This document shows, piece by piece, positions 33,835 through 43,366 of a stretch of 64,000 nt of DNA. Position numbers and translations under genes: made by a program. Every line of letters starts with the position of its first letter. The stretch's first letter is position 1. Source of the DNA: Streptomyces gardneri (GTDB lineage: Bacteria > Actinomycetota > Actinomycetes > Streptomycetales > Streptomycetaceae); contig NZ_BJMN01000038.1 of NCBI RefSeq assembly GCF_006539185.1, positions 42,125 through 106,124 on the forward strand. Direction: 5' to 3'. Under the pieces are notes generated by a model. That model was not told the origin of the DNA. It saw nothing but the letters and a program-made list of their open reading frames with translations, and made no database searches.

Positions 33835-34640
33835 CGTGCGCACCCCTCCACACCCGCATACCCGTCCTCCTCTACCACGCGGTGATGGACGACCCCCCGG
33901 CCTGGATCGCCGAATTCACCGTCTCGCCCAAGGAGTTCGCCTCCCAGCTCGACGCGATCGTCGCCAGCGGACGCACCGCGATCACCGTCGGCGCCCTCGC
34001 CGCGCACTTCGCCGCCGGCGCCCCGCTGCCGCCCCGCCCCGTCGTCCTCACCTTCGACGACGGCTTCGCCGACCTCGTCGGGCCGACGGCCGAGGCGCTC
34101 GCCGCCCGCGAGCTGCCGTCCACCGCGTACCTCACCACCGGGGCCATCACCCCCGGCCGGCCCTGCCTCCTCCCGCCCGCGCCGATGATGACCCTCTCCC
34201 AGGCCCCGCGCCTGGAGCAGTACGGGATGGAGGTCGGCGCCCACACCGTCACCCACCCGCAGCTCGACACCCTCACGCCCGGCCTCCTGCGGCGCGAACT
34301 GCGCGAGGCGAAGGTGGTCCTGGAGGACGTCCTCGGGCGCGAGGTCCGGCACCTCGCCTACCCGCACGGCTACAACAGCCCCGCCGTGCGCCGGGCCGTC
34401 GCCGCCGCCGGGTACACCTCGGCGGTCGCCGTCCGGCACGCGCTCAGCTCCGAGAAGGACGAGATCTACCGCATCGCCCGGCTCATCCTGCGCCGCGGGC
34501 ACACCGTCGCCGACATCGAGCAGTGGATGGCGGGCCGCGGCGCGAAGGCCGCGCCCTACCCGGACTCGCTGCCCACGGTCGGCTGGCGGATGTACCGCAG
34601 GGCCCGCGCCGTGCTCAACGGGCCGGAGTTCGCGGGCTGA
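33831..34640 (+). CDS. Polysaccharide deacetylase (NodB homology domain)
   Basis: A 269-residue carbohydrate esterase family 4-like protein. Motif 1 is LTFDDGFAD (catalytic Asp pair) and motif 2 is GAHTVTHPQL (HxxxH metal ligands). Motif 3-like LAYPHGYNS contains a His in the usual Arg region. The N-terminus RIPVLLYHAV is typical. No signal peptide, so a cytoplasmic or non-classical location is implied. Translationally coupled to the GT2 gene (ATGA at 33831). Likely removes N- or O-acetyl groups from the glycan made by this cluster. Confidence 0.88.
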   Translation: MTCAPLHTRIPVLLYHAVMDDPPAWIAEFTVSPKEFASQLDAIVASGRTAITVGALAAHFAAGAPLPPRPVVLTFDDGFADLVGPTAEALAARELPSTAYLTTGAITPGRPCLLPPAPMMTLSQAPRLEQYGMEVGAHTVTHPQLDTLTPGLLRRELREAKVVLEDVLGREVRHLAYPHGYNSPAVRRAVAAAGYTSAVAVRHALSSEKDEIYRIARLILRRGHTVADIEQWMAGRGAKAAPYPDSLPTVGWRMYRRARAVLNGPEFAG

Positions 34641-34778
34641 GCCGCGGCAGCCGAAGGATCGGGCCCAGCGGTCCGGCAGGGCCGTCAACTCCGGTGCCGA
34701 GGCCGCAGATCGAATGTGCGTACACAACCGAAGGACGTTCCTTTGCTTCACCAAGGGGACAGTAGGGGAGAAGGCGTC

Positions 34779-36719
34779 GTGCAGCAGCACCACCAGGGGC
34801 CAGCGCCGGCGAGGGAGGTGGGCGTTCCCGCCCAGCCCGCCGCCTCGGGCCGTGAGACCAGGTCCGGCGGAGGCACCCCCGCGCCGCCGGCGCGCCGCAC
34901 CACCGTGCCCGACCCCGCCTGGCTGTCACCCGCCCTTCTGGTGCTCGGCCTCGGCCTCTGGGTGCTCGCCCTGCCCGCGATCGACTTCCGCACCATGGAC
35001 GACTACGGCCTCCTGGACCGGCTGCCCGCCGCGTTCTATGCCGCCCTGCTCGTGCTCACCGCCGGATTCCTGATGGCGCTGCGGCGCGCCGGGACCTCGC
35101 CCGGCTGGCCCCTCGCCTACTGCGTCGCGCTGCTCGTCGCACTCAAAGCACCTCCCGCCGTGCTGTACGACTCCGTGCGCTACCCCTGGGCCTCCAAGCA
35201 CGACGCCGTCGTCGACACCATTCTCGGCGTCGGCGAACTGCGCCCGAGCGCCGCTCTGTCCGGGAACATGTCCGCCTATGACCAGTGGCCGGGCTTCTTC
35301 ACGCTGAACGCGGCGCTCGTCCGCGCCTTCGGCGTCGAGGGTGCCACCGACTATCTCAACTGGGCGCCCATCGTCCTCGGCCTGATCGCCCTGCCCGTGC
35401 TCGTGCTGATCTACCGCACCTTCGCCGAGGACTGGCGGCTGGTGTGGACCGCCGTCTGGATCTTCCAGCTCGCCAACTGGGTCGGCCAGGACTATCTGGC
35501 GCCGCAGGGCCTCGCGTACATCCTCCACCTGACCGTACTCGCCGTAGTGCTGCGGCACTTCGTACGGCCCGGCTCGGCGGGAAGGCTGCGCGACCGGGCG
35601 TATCTCGACCCGGCCGCGACCGCCGTGCCGCCACCCACGGACCTGCGCCAGCGAGCGATCTGCGTGGTGATCATCTCCCCGGTGATCTTCGCGATCAACG
35701 CCGTCCACCAGCTCACACCGATCATGCTCTGCGCCGCGCTGTTCGTTCTCGCTCTCACCCGCCGCTACCGCAACTACGGTCTGCTGGTCGTCGCCGGGCT
35801 GCTGATGCTGACCTGGAACCTCACCATGGGCCGGCCGCTGTTCCTGGAGACGCTCGGCACGCTGCGCGACTCGATCGGCCGGCTCACCGAGAACTCCCGT
35901 GCCGGATACGCCGGCCAGCTCACCGGACCCGGACCCGAACTGGCGGGCCGGGCCGGCATCGCGATGGCCCTCTTCGTCGTCGTGCTCGCGGGGATCGCCG
36001 TGTTCGGCCGCCGTCGGCTGACGCGCAGCGCGCTGCCACTGCTGCTCGTCTCGATCGCCCCGGTCCCGCTCTTCGCGGTCAACGACTACGGCGGCGAAAT
36101 GCTCTTCCGTGTCTATCTGTTCGGACTGCCCGGAGCCGCCTTCTTCGCCGCGGCGGCGCTGGTGCCCGCCACCGCGGGCGCCCACCGGAGCCGTGGCGGT
36201 CGCGCCCTGCGCCGCACCGCGGCCATCGCGCTGCCCTTCTCCCTCGTCGTCCTGACAGCCGGGTTCCTCCCCGCGTACTACGGCAAGGAGGCGATGTACT
36301 ACACACCGCCCGCCGAGACGCAGCTGGTCACCCGGGCCATCGACCAGCTGCCCGAGGGGGGCCTGCTCCTCGCCACGGCCGGTTCCTTCCCGCAGGCCCT
36401 GCACCGCTACGACGAGGTCGAGCACTGGTTCTTCGCCGAGCAGGAGCTGCCGGAGAACGAGAAGATGCTCGCCGATCCCGCCCGCTACCTCGCGGAGGGG
36501 ATTCCGCCCGGTGCGAAGGCCCGGGTCGTCCTCACCCGCACCCAGGACATCTACACGGCGGGTGAGGGCCTGCTGCCGCCGGGGGGCTTCGCGGTCCTGC
36601 GCGACCGACTGAAGGCGTCCCCGCTCTTCAGAACCGTCGAGGAACACCCGTACGGGATCGTCCTCGTGTACACCCCGGCTTCCACCGAAACCTCGGCCAC
36701 CTCAGGCGGTGCCTCGTGA
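34779..36719 (+). CDS. Multi-pass membrane protein, GT-C-like
   Basis: A 646-residue polytopic membrane protein with roughly 11-13 hydrophobic helices between residues 40 and 500, then a ~140-residue extracytoplasmic C-terminal domain (YYTPPAETQLVTRAIDQL onward). The layout resembles GT-C glycosyltransferases using polyprenyl-phosphate sugars, and an Asp-containing first loop (AIDFRTMDDYGLLDR) is suggestive, but I see no decisive motif. GTG 34779 has GGGAG 8 nt upstream. It couples by GTGA overlap to the small membrane protein gene. Confidence 0.72.
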   Translation: MQQHHQGPAPAREVGVPAQPAASGRETRSGGGTPAPPARRTTVPDPAWLSPALLVLGLGLWVLALPAIDFRTMDDYGLLDRLPAAFYAALLVLTAGFLMALRRAGTSPGWPLAYCVALLVALKAPPAVLYDSVRYPWASKHDAVVDTILGVGELRPSAALSGNMSAYDQWPGFFTLNAALVRAFGVEGATDYLNWAPIVLGLIALPVLVLIYRTFAEDWRLVWTAVWIFQLANWVGQDYLAPQGLAYILHLTVLAVVLRHFVRPGSAGRLRDRAYLDPAATAVPPPTDLRQRAICVVIISPVIFAINAVHQLTPIMLCAALFVLALTRRYRNYGLLVVAGLLMLTWNLTMGRPLFLETLGTLRDSIGRLTENSRAGYAGQLTGPGPELAGRAGIAMALFVVVLAGIAVFGRRRLTRSALPLLLVSIAPVPLFAVNDYGGEMLFRVYLFGLPGAAFFAAAALVPATAGAHRSRGGRALRRTAAIALPFSLVVLTAGFLPAYYGKEAMYYTPPAETQLVTRAIDQLPEGGLLLATAGSFPQALHRYDEVEHWFFAEQELPENEKMLADPARYLAEGIPPGAKARVVLTRTQDIYTAGEGLLPPGGFAVLRDRLKASPLFRTVEEHPYGIVLVYTPASTETSATSGGAS

Positions 36720-37138
36720 ACATGACCCAGAACCGGATCAGAGGAGTCGTCGCGGTCTCCGGATGGGTGGCCTTCGCGGCGACCCTGCTGCCGGGCGGCT
36801 CGCCCTTGCGCTGGCTGCCCGTGCTGCTCTTCGTCTGCCTCGGGCCCGGCCTCGCGCTGCTCCATCCCCAGCGGCAGGGACTGCGGCCCGGCGCTCGCCT
36901 GGAGGCCTTCGCGCTGGCCGCACCGATCAGCCTCTCCCTCGCCTCGCTCGCCGCCACCTTCCTCTTCCTCGTCGAAGGGTTCTCCGTGACCGCCTTCCTC
37001 GTTCCGCTCGCCGCCTTCTCCACCGCCGTCGCCTTCCTGCCGGGCCTGCCACTGCCCGCCGCCACCCGTGGCGCGGTCGAACCCGAGGGCGCCGGATCCT
37101 TCCGGTTCCGCAAACGAGGGCCCGGTGGGGGCCGATGA
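36716..37138 (+). CDS. Small membrane protein of glycan cluster
   Basis: A 140-residue protein with about four hydrophobic helices (for instance WLPVLLFVCLGPGLALL and a helix ending LFLVEGFSV), short loops and a basic C-terminus. It starts at GTG 36716, overlapping the previous stop, and is itself overlapped by the GH26 gene (ATGA at 37135), so the three are tightly coupled. No family recognised; probably an accessory subunit of the neighbouring membrane glycosyltransferase. Confidence 0.72.
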   Translation: MNMTQNRIRGVVAVSGWVAFAATLLPGGSPLRWLPVLLFVCLGPGLALLHPQRQGLRPGARLEAFALAAPISLSLASLAATFLFLVEGFSVTAFLVPLAAFSTAVAFLPGLPLPAATRGAVEPEGAGSFRFRKRGPGGGR

Positions 37139-38196
37139 GCGGGGAGCACGCCAGGGGAGGGGCCGTCGGGCGGCTCGCGGTGGCGCTCGCCGCCGTCGGC
37201 GCGCTGACCGCCGGCATCGGGGTGTGGGCGACGGTCGCCGAGGGGGACGACCGGTGCGCCTCCGATGCCCGCCTCGTCGCCCCCTGCGGGGCCTGGTGGG
37301 GCGCGTACATCCCGTACGACGACGACAGTTCGCTCGTCCGGCCGGTGCGCGCCTTCGAGGAGAAGATCGGCCGGCGCCTCGATCTCGTCTACACCTACCA
37401 CGACATGTCGGGCAACGAGCTCGACGGAACCCTCCTCACCCCCGACGAGCAGGTCCTCGGCCGCGACCGGCTGCTGATGCTCGCCTGGGAGTCCACGGTG
37501 TGGAAGGAACCGCACCACGCCGGATACACCGAGACCCAGCTCGGCTGGAAGAACCTCGCCTCCGGGCAGTACGACACCGAGATCCTCGACCCGCAGATCC
37601 GCCGCATCAAGGCCTACGGCAAGCGGGTCTTCCTCTCCTTCGACCAGGAGGCGGACGCCCGGATCAAGGAGGGAGCGGGTACACCCGCCGAGTACGTCGC
37701 CGCCTACCGCCACCTCCACGACCGGTTCAGGAAGCTCGGGGCGGACAACGTGGTCTGGGTGTGGACGGTCTCCGGCTACCTGGGCAGCGCGACGGCGATG
37801 AAGCAGCTCTACCCCGGCGACGACTACGTCGACTGGATCGGCATGGACCAGTACAACTACTACCTGTGCCACGGAACAACGAAGTGGCTCGACTTCGACA
37901 AGAGCCAGCGCCCCAGCTACGACTGGCTCCGGAAGAACGTCTCCGCCGACAAGCCCGTCATGCTCTCCGAGTTCTCCACCGCCCCCGACCCGAAGCGGCC
38001 CGAGCGGCAGCGCGACTGGTACACCGCCATCCCGAAGGTGGCGCCGACGCTGCCGGAGGCGAAGGCGTACGTGCACTGGAACCGTGCCGTCCCCGGGCCC
38101 GGCTGCGACCTCACCGTCGACTCCGGTCCCGGGCTCGACGGCTACCGGATCGCCGGGCAGGACCCCTACTTCACACAGCCCCTGCCGCGCCGCTGA
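37135..38196 (+). CDS. Glycoside hydrolase family 26-like protein
   Basis: A 353-residue exported (beta/alpha)8 glycosidase of the GH26/beta-mannanase type. A signal-anchor helix spans about 12-35. The likely acid/base Glu lies in LSFDQEAD near residue 170 and the nucleophile Glu in VMLSEFSTAP near 280; WVWTVSGY and DWIGMDQYNYY are typical strand ends. Length suits a single catalytic domain with no binding module. Coupled by ATGA to the upstream membrane gene, so it probably trims or processes the glycan made here. Confidence 0.83.
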   Translation: MSGEHARGGAVGRLAVALAAVGALTAGIGVWATVAEGDDRCASDARLVAPCGAWWGAYIPYDDDSSLVRPVRAFEEKIGRRLDLVYTYHDMSGNELDGTLLTPDEQVLGRDRLLMLAWESTVWKEPHHAGYTETQLGWKNLASGQYDTEILDPQIRRIKAYGKRVFLSFDQEADARIKEGAGTPAEYVAAYRHLHDRFRKLGADNVVWVWTVSGYLGSATAMKQLYPGDDYVDWIGMDQYNYYLCHGTTKWLDFDKSQRPSYDWLRKNVSADKPVMLSEFSTAPDPKRPERQRDWYTAIPKVAPTLPEAKAYVHWNRAVPGPGCDLTVDSGPGLDGYRIAGQDPYFTQPLPRR

Positions 38197-38216
38197 CCCC
38201 CGGCGGGGGTCAGCGG
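38190..38216. terminator. Convergent terminator containing both stop codons
   Basis: An 11-bp stem (38190-38200 with 38206-38216, arm CCGCTGACCCC) and loop CGGCG. The GH26 stop TGA lies in the left arm and the flippase stop TGA, on the other strand, lies in the right arm. Confidence 0.75.
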
Positions 38217-40417
38217 CGGCCGGCCGCCAGGCCGCGGAAGGCGCAGACCGCCATCGTGGCCCCGGCCAGGCCGAGGAAGAGCGGGAGCGGGGCGGCGGCG
38301 AAGGCCTGCTGCCCCGCCCACCCGGCCCAGACGAGCACCCACACCGCGCCCGCCGTGACCCGCTCGCCCACGCCGAGCACCCGCAGCAGCAGGGCCGCGA
38401 GCAGCAGACACAGCGCCTGGAGCACGATCGGGGTCGCCACCGCCGCCGGTCCCGCGGCCTCGCCGAGGAGATCCGCGCCCGGGCCGCCGGCCGCCGCGGG
38501 CCGCAGGCCCAGCAGGGGCGGGGCGGTGTGCAGGGCGAGGAAGGTGGCGAGCAGGACCGTTCCGGCGAACGCCGGGCGGAAGACACGGAGACCGACGGCG
38601 GCGCCCTGGAGGGCGACGAGCAGCAGCCCCGCGAGGAGCGTGACGGGCGGGAGCGCGGTCAGCAGGCCGGTCCCGGAGAGCCGCTCCACGTCGAGCACGC
38701 CGGAGCCCACGAGCGGGAACCAGAAGAGCCCGGCGGAGAGGCCGAGGAGCAGCCAGAGCCCGATCGCCGCGCGCTCCACCGCGGAGGCCCGGTCCGCCTC
38801 CCGTGCCCGCGCCGCCCGCGCGTCCGGCCCCGGCCGCGCCGAGCGGCCCGCCGGCTCGTCGGCGCGCTGCCGGGGCACGTACACGGGGATCCCGAACGCG
38901 GGCGTCACCGAGTCGTGCGTCCCGCGCAGATAGGCGCTCTCCCGCGCCCAGTTCGTGCCGTACCCGTCCTCCGCGCGCTCCTTCACCCGCGCGGCGGCCC
39001 GGGCGCCCTCGGCCGGCTCCCGGCCCTTGAGGGTGGCCCGCAGGCCCGGCACGGACGCCACCGCCACCAGGATCATGGAGCCGAGGACGGCGTACCCCGC
39101 GCCGGCGATGCCGAAGGGCCCGAGGAGGAAGACCGCGCTGCCGAGCACCAGGACGCACATCACGCCCTGGAGCGCGGCGAGCATGCCCGTACGGCCCTGG
39201 ACGCGCAGCACCCCGATGTACAGCTCGACGGCGACCCGGGGCAGCGCGGCGGCGGCGAGCAGCCGCAGCACGGTCGTGCCGTTCTCGGCGTACTCCTCGC
39301 CGAAGGGCGTGAGCAGCACCGGCGCGAGCACGACGAGGACGAGCACGACGGGGACGAGCAGCAGCACCATGCGGCGCAGCGCGCCCCTGACCCCCTCGGC
39401 GAGGGACTCGGGGCTGTGCGAGGCGTGCGCGGTGAGCGAGGAGGCCATGTTGATGGCCATGAACTCCATCGTGCCGCCGACGGTGTAGGCCGTGTAGAAG
39501 AAGGCGTTGTGGGCGGCGTCGAAGCGGACGGCGACCATCATCGGCAGCAGGCTGATCATCAGCAGGCTGAAGATCGAGCCGACGGAGTCCCCGGCGAGGA
39601 AGCGGCCGATCTCGCGCAGGGAGGGCGGCTCGCGGTCCCGGTCGGCGTGCGCCTGCCGGGGGATCAGGTGCCGGAAGACGAGCCAGCCGAGCGGCACCAC
39701 GGACAGCACGATGGCCGCGGCCCAGGAGACGAAGACGCCGAGCACCGGCAGGCCGACGGCGAGGACGACGAGAAGGACGAGCTTGCCGAGCGAGAAGACG
39801 GCGTTGCCGACGGGCACCCAGACGGCCCGTCTGAGCCCGGTGAGGACCGCGTCCTGGAGGGTGAGCAGGGCCCAGCCGATGCTGGCGGCGGTGAAGAAGA
39901 TCCCGGCGGACACGGTGCCGAGCGGGGCGTACGAGGGTCCCCACCAGTCCAGGGTGAGCAGGAAGACGCCGCAGGCGACGCCCACGACGGCCGTGCTGAC
40001 CAGGTACAGGCGGACGACGAGCGGCCCGGTGGCCCGGCCCGCCCGGGGCACGTACCGGACGACCGCGCCGGTCAGCGTCGTCGCCGTCAGGGAGGCGAGC
40101 ATCCGCTGGGCGGCGATGGCGGCGGAGCCCTGGCCGACCGCCTCCTCCGTGTAGTAGCGGGCCGCGACCAGCCAGAAGCCGAGGCCGAGGGCGGCGGAGA
40201 CGCCGGTGGAGAGCATCAGCGCGTAGGCGTTGCGGAACATGGAGTTCTCGCCGGAGTCGCTGGCGTGGTCGGAGTCGCCGGAGTGGTCCGCGTGGCTCTT
40301 GCTCTCCGGGTGGCTCTCGCCACCCGTCCTTCCGGCGGGTTCCGGCACGGCGGCAGCGGCCGGGGGCTTCCCGGCCGCAGGGTCGTCCGTCTCCCGCAGT
40401 CGTACGGTGTCGGTCAC
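38210..40417 (-). CDS. Polysaccharide flippase-like membrane protein (Wzx/MATE superfamily)
   Basis: A 735-residue polytopic protein. Residues 1-58 form a His/Ser/Asp-rich cytoplasmic tail. About 12 helices of the oligosaccharide flippase type follow to ~460 (MLSTGVSAALGLGFWLVAARYYTEEAVGQ is the typical first helix). A soluble loop comes next, and then five more C-terminal helices, making it larger than usual Wzx. GTG 40417 overlaps the DegT stop (GTGA), so the two are coupled. Expected to move a lipid-linked glycan across the membrane. Confidence 0.85.
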   Translation of the reverse strand: MTDTVRLRETDDPAAGKPPAAAAVPEPAGRTGGESHPESKSHADHSGDSDHASDSGENSMFRNAYALMLSTGVSAALGLGFWLVAARYYTEEAVGQGSAAIAAQRMLASLTATTLTGAVVRYVPRAGRATGPLVVRLYLVSTAVVGVACGVFLLTLDWWGPSYAPLGTVSAGIFFTAASIGWALLTLQDAVLTGLRRAVWVPVGNAVFSLGKLVLLVVLAVGLPVLGVFVSWAAAIVLSVVPLGWLVFRHLIPRQAHADRDREPPSLREIGRFLAGDSVGSIFSLLMISLLPMMVAVRFDAAHNAFFYTAYTVGGTMEFMAINMASSLTAHASHSPESLAEGVRGALRRMVLLLVPVVLVLVVLAPVLLTPFGEEYAENGTTVLRLLAAAALPRVAVELYIGVLRVQGRTGMLAALQGVMCVLVLGSAVFLLGPFGIAGAGYAVLGSMILVAVASVPGLRATLKGREPAEGARAAARVKERAEDGYGTNWARESAYLRGTHDSVTPAFGIPVYVPRQRADEPAGRSARPGPDARAARAREADRASAVERAAIGLWLLLGLSAGLFWFPLVGSGVLDVERLSGTGLLTALPPVTLLAGLLLVALQGAAVGLRVFRPAFAGTVLLATFLALHTAPPLLGLRPAAAGGPGADLLGEAAGPAAVATPIVLQALCLLLAALLLRVLGVGERVTAGAVWVLVWAGWAGQQAFAAAPLPLFLGLAGATMAVCAFRGLAAGRR

Positions 40418-41610
40418 CGGGCGCCGCCGGGGGCCTCCGACAGGCGGGCGGGGCGGGTCCCGGCCGCGCGCAGCACGCCCAGGACCTCGTCCGCGCGGCG
40501 CGGGTCCACCGGCAGGGCGTGCCGGGCGAACCGGGCGGCGGCCTCCGGCGCGGGGGAGAGGTCGGTGAACGCCTCGCCCGCGTAGGTGTCGAGCGGCGGG
40601 TCGTAGATGTAGCCGGTCGTGATCCGGTGCCGGGCGAGGGCGGCGATCGCCGCGTCCCGGTCCTCGACGAGCAGCGGCACCCGGAACAGCGGCTGGGGCG
40701 GCTCGTCCGCGGCCGACGGCGGGCCGTACTCGCTGGCCAGGAGCCGGGCCGTGCCCGTGCGGTGGGAGGCGAGGACGTCGTCGAGCCGGGCCAGCCGGCG
40801 GGTGGTGCGGCGCAGCCGCCCCGGGCCCGGCCGGAGCCGGTAGTCGTGCATGTCGACCCGGACCCAGGAGTGGAAGGGGGTGAGCGAGGGCGCGGCCGGC
40901 AGGGCCCGCCGCAGCTCGTCGGCGCGCAGCGGCATCCGGATCTCCTCGCGCTCCTCCTTCCCGAGCAGTCGCACCGCCGCGCGCGCGGGCCCGACGAGGC
41001 GCGTCCCGCGCAGGGCGGCCTCCGCGTACGGCCGTGCCAGGTAGGCGAGTTCGCCGATCGCACGCGTCGGGTGGAGCAACGCGTCGCGGGCGGCGGCGAG
41101 TTCCTCGCGCAGTGCCGGGTCGGCGAGGGCGACGAAGCCGCCGGTCTTGGCGCCGGTGTGCTTCGAGAGGCTGAAGACGGAGGCCTCGCCGTACGTGCCG
41201 ACCGGGCGCCCGCCGACCGTGGAGCCGATCGCGTGGGCGGCGTCCTCGATCAGCGGGATGCCGAGCCGGTCGCAGTGGCCCCGCAGCTCCGGTGCCGGGT
41301 CGGGGTTCCCGTACAGATTGGTCGTGAGGACCGCGGACAGGCCGCGCCAGACGGACTCGGGGACGGCCGCCGTGTCGATCGACCCGTCCCGGGGGTCGAG
41401 CGGCGCCTGCACCGGGCGGAGTCCGGCGGCGAGCACGACGAAGAAGATGACGTCGTCGTTGACCGGTGACATCAGCACCCGGCCGCCGGGCTCGCACCAG
41501 TGGCGCAGCGCGAGATACAGACCGAAGCGGCACGACGGCACGTAGAGGCACTCCCTGCCCCCGAGCCGGTCGCGCATCCGCCCTTCCAGTTCCGCGTACG
41601 CAGAAACCAT
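40414..41610 (-). CDS. DegT/DnrJ/EryC1/StrS family PLP aminotransferase
   Basis: A 398-residue sugar aminotransferase-like PLP protein. The fold-type I features are VNDDVIFFVVLAAGLRP, the PLP-phosphate region IPLIEDAAHAIGS (conserved Asp) and the PLP lysine in SLSKHTGAKTGGF. ATG 41610 has AGGGGGGAA 7 nt upstream; the frame extending to 41649 lacks a site. First gene of a two-gene minus-strand unit with the flippase. Makes or binds an amino sugar for the surface glycan (inference). Confidence 0.86.
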   Translation of the reverse strand: MVSAYAELEGRMRDRLGGRECLYVPSCRFGLYLALRHWCEPGGRVLMSPVNDDVIFFVVLAAGLRPVQAPLDPRDGSIDTAAVPESVWRGLSAVLTTNLYGNPDPAPELRGHCDRLGIPLIEDAAHAIGSTVGGRPVGTYGEASVFSLSKHTGAKTGGFVALADPALREELAAARDALLHPTRAIGELAYLARPYAEAALRGTRLVGPARAAVRLLGKEEREEIRMPLRADELRRALPAAPSLTPFHSWVRVDMHDYRLRPGPGRLRRTTRRLARLDDVLASHRTGTARLLASEYGPPSAADEPPQPLFRVPLLVEDRDAAIAALARHRITTGYIYDPPLDTYAGEAFTDLSPAPEAAARFARHALPVDPRRADEVLGVLRAAGTRPARLSEAPGGAR

Positions 41611-41744
41611 GTGATTCCCCCCTGAATCCCCGGGCTCAATGTGGCCCAATCCGGACGGCCCGTCAACAAGGCCTTCCGGCCGCGCGGTTGGCCCGACGAG
41701 GGGCCGGCCGCGCGGTCGTACGTGGTGGTCGTACGTGGTGGTAC

Positions 41745-41789
41745 GAAAGGGGCCCGTTCCGGGTCGGTCGACCGTGAACGGGCCCTTTC
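41745..41789. terminator. Hairpin terminator after sigI
   Basis: GAAAGGGGCCCGTTC (41745-41759) pairs with GAACGGGCCCTTTC (41776-41789) with one bulged G. It lies between the sigI stop and the DegT start on the same strand. Confidence 0.75.
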
Positions 41790-41826
41790 CGGGGCCATTT
41801 TGGCGGTTCGGGGGAGCCCGTGGAGG

Positions 41827-42693
41827 TCATTCCTCCAGAGTCAGACCGCGGCGCAGCCGGGCGAGGGTCCGGGAGAGCAGCCGGGACACGTGCATCTGCG
41901 AGATCCCGAGCTCCGTGCCGATCTCCGACTGCGTCATGCCGGAGACGAAACGGAGGGAGAGGATGAGCCGGTCGCGGGCGGGCAGCGAGGCGATCATCGG
42001 CTTCAGGGAGGCGACGTACTCGATCCCGGTGAGCCCGCCGTCCTCGTATCCGATGCGGTCGGCGAGGGTGGTGTCCCCGCTGCCCGCCTCGTCCTCCTCG
42101 GTCTTGGCGTCGAGCGAGCTCGCGGTGTACGCGTTGCTGGCGGTCATGCCCTCGACGACCTCCTCCGCGGAGATCCCGAGCTCCTCCGCGAGTTCGGCGA
42201 CGGTCGGGGCGCGGTCGAGGCGCTGGGCGAGCATGTCACCGGCCCGCGCGAGGTCGAGCCGGAGCTCCTGGAGTCTGCGGGGGACGTGCACGGACCAGGA
42301 CGTGTCGCGGAAGAACCGCTTGATCTCGCCGATGATCGTCGGCATCGCGAAGGTGGGGAACTCGACGCCGCGGGTCAGTTCGAAGCGGTCGATCGCCTTG
42401 ATGAGGCCGATCGTGCCGACCTGGACGATGTCCTCCATCGGCTCGCTGCGGCTGCCGAACCGGGCGGCGGCGAACTTCACGAGAGCCAGGTTGAGTTCGA
42501 CGAGGGTGTTGCGGACGTACGCGTGGTCGTGGGTGCCCTCCTCCAGTTCGGAGAGGCGGGCGAAGAGCTGCTTCGAGAGGGCGCGCGCGTCGACCGCGCC
42601 GATGCGGTCGAGGGGCCCGTCGGGCAGGTGGTCGAGGGGGATGACCGCCGACGGCGCGTCGGGGGTACGCGGGGCGTCGAGCCGGGGTGACAT
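41827..42693 (-). CDS. sigI: SigB/SigF-type RNA polymerase sigma factor
   Basis: A 288-residue group 3 sigma factor. Region 2 shows the core-binding segment EDIVQVGTIGLIKAIDRFE and the -10 recognition helix EFPTFAMPTIIGEIKRFFRD; region 3 has APTVAELAEELGISAEEV; region 4 ends in SEIGTELGISQMHVSRLLS. ATG 42693 has AAGGAG 5 nt upstream. The adjacent divergent genes encode an anti-anti-sigma and an anti-sigma factor, the arrangement known for Streptomyces sigI, so activity is probably controlled by partner switching. Confidence 0.93.
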   Translation of the reverse strand: MSPRLDAPRTPDAPSAVIPLDHLPDGPLDRIGAVDARALSKQLFARLSELEEGTHDHAYVRNTLVELNLALVKFAAARFGSRSEPMEDIVQVGTIGLIKAIDRFELTRGVEFPTFAMPTIIGEIKRFFRDTSWSVHVPRRLQELRLDLARAGDMLAQRLDRAPTVAELAEELGISAEEVVEGMTASNAYTASSLDAKTEEDEAGSGDTTLADRIGYEDGGLTGIEYVASLKPMIASLPARDRLILSLRFVSGMTQSEIGTELGISQMHVSRLLSRTLARLRRGLTLEE

Positions 42694-42926
42694 GAGTCTC
42701 CTTCATAGGTCTTCTGCTGCGGTTTGCGGCGCCTCCGAGGCCGGTCGTGTCGGGTGTCCTGTCAGGTGTTGCCCTCTAGCCCTACCTGGTGGACACCGAT
42801 GGTTGCAAGTGCCAATAATCCGCTTTGGGTGGGTTTGTGTGGGCGGTGGGTGCGCGAGAGGGGGCCCCGCTTGTAGGGTTCGAGGCACGTCAGTCGGCAC
42901 CCGCGAGAGCGAGAAGAGGCACGGCC

Positions 42927-43298
42927 ATGGACCGCCAGCACATCGGCAGCGCGCAGCCCGCGCGGCTGCGGGTCGAGGTCCGGACCGTGGACGGGAGGAG
43001 CGAACTCCTCATTCCCGTCGGTGAGCTCGATCACCACACCGCCGAACTGTTGCGTGCGCCACTCGACTCCGCGCTCGACGCGGGCCGGTCGCGGCTCGTC
43101 GTCGACTGCTCGGGCCTCGGCTTCTGCGACTCGACCGGACTCAACGTCCTGCTCGGCGCCCGGCTGAGGGCGGACGCGGCGGGCGGCGGGGTCCATCTGG
43201 TGGCGATGCGGCCCGCGGTCGCCCGGGTGTTCCACATCACCGGCGCGGAGGCCGTCTTCACGCTGCACGACACGCTCGGCACGGCCCTCCCCGGCTGA
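42927..43298 (+). CDS. arsI: Anti-anti-sigma factor (STAS domain)
   Basis: A 123-residue STAS protein of the SpoIIAA/RsbV class. The phosphorylatable serine is Ser69 in FCDSTGLNVL, with the usual VVDCSGL strand before it and RPAVARVFHITG helix after. ATG 42927 follows GAAGAGG. It should sequester the neighbouring anti-sigma kinase when unphosphorylated. The symbol follows the S. coelicolor sigI locus and is assigned by context. Confidence 0.88.
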   Translation: MDRQHIGSAQPARLRVEVRTVDGRSELLIPVGELDHHTAELLRAPLDSALDAGRSRLVVDCSGLGFCDSTGLNVLLGARLRADAAGGGVHLVAMRPAVARVFHITGAEAVFTLHDTLGTALPG

Positions 43299-43366
43299 GC
43301 CCGCCGGGCCCGATCGCTCCGTACGTACCACCCCTCTGTCTCGTCAATCGGTGAGGTGAAGCGCTG

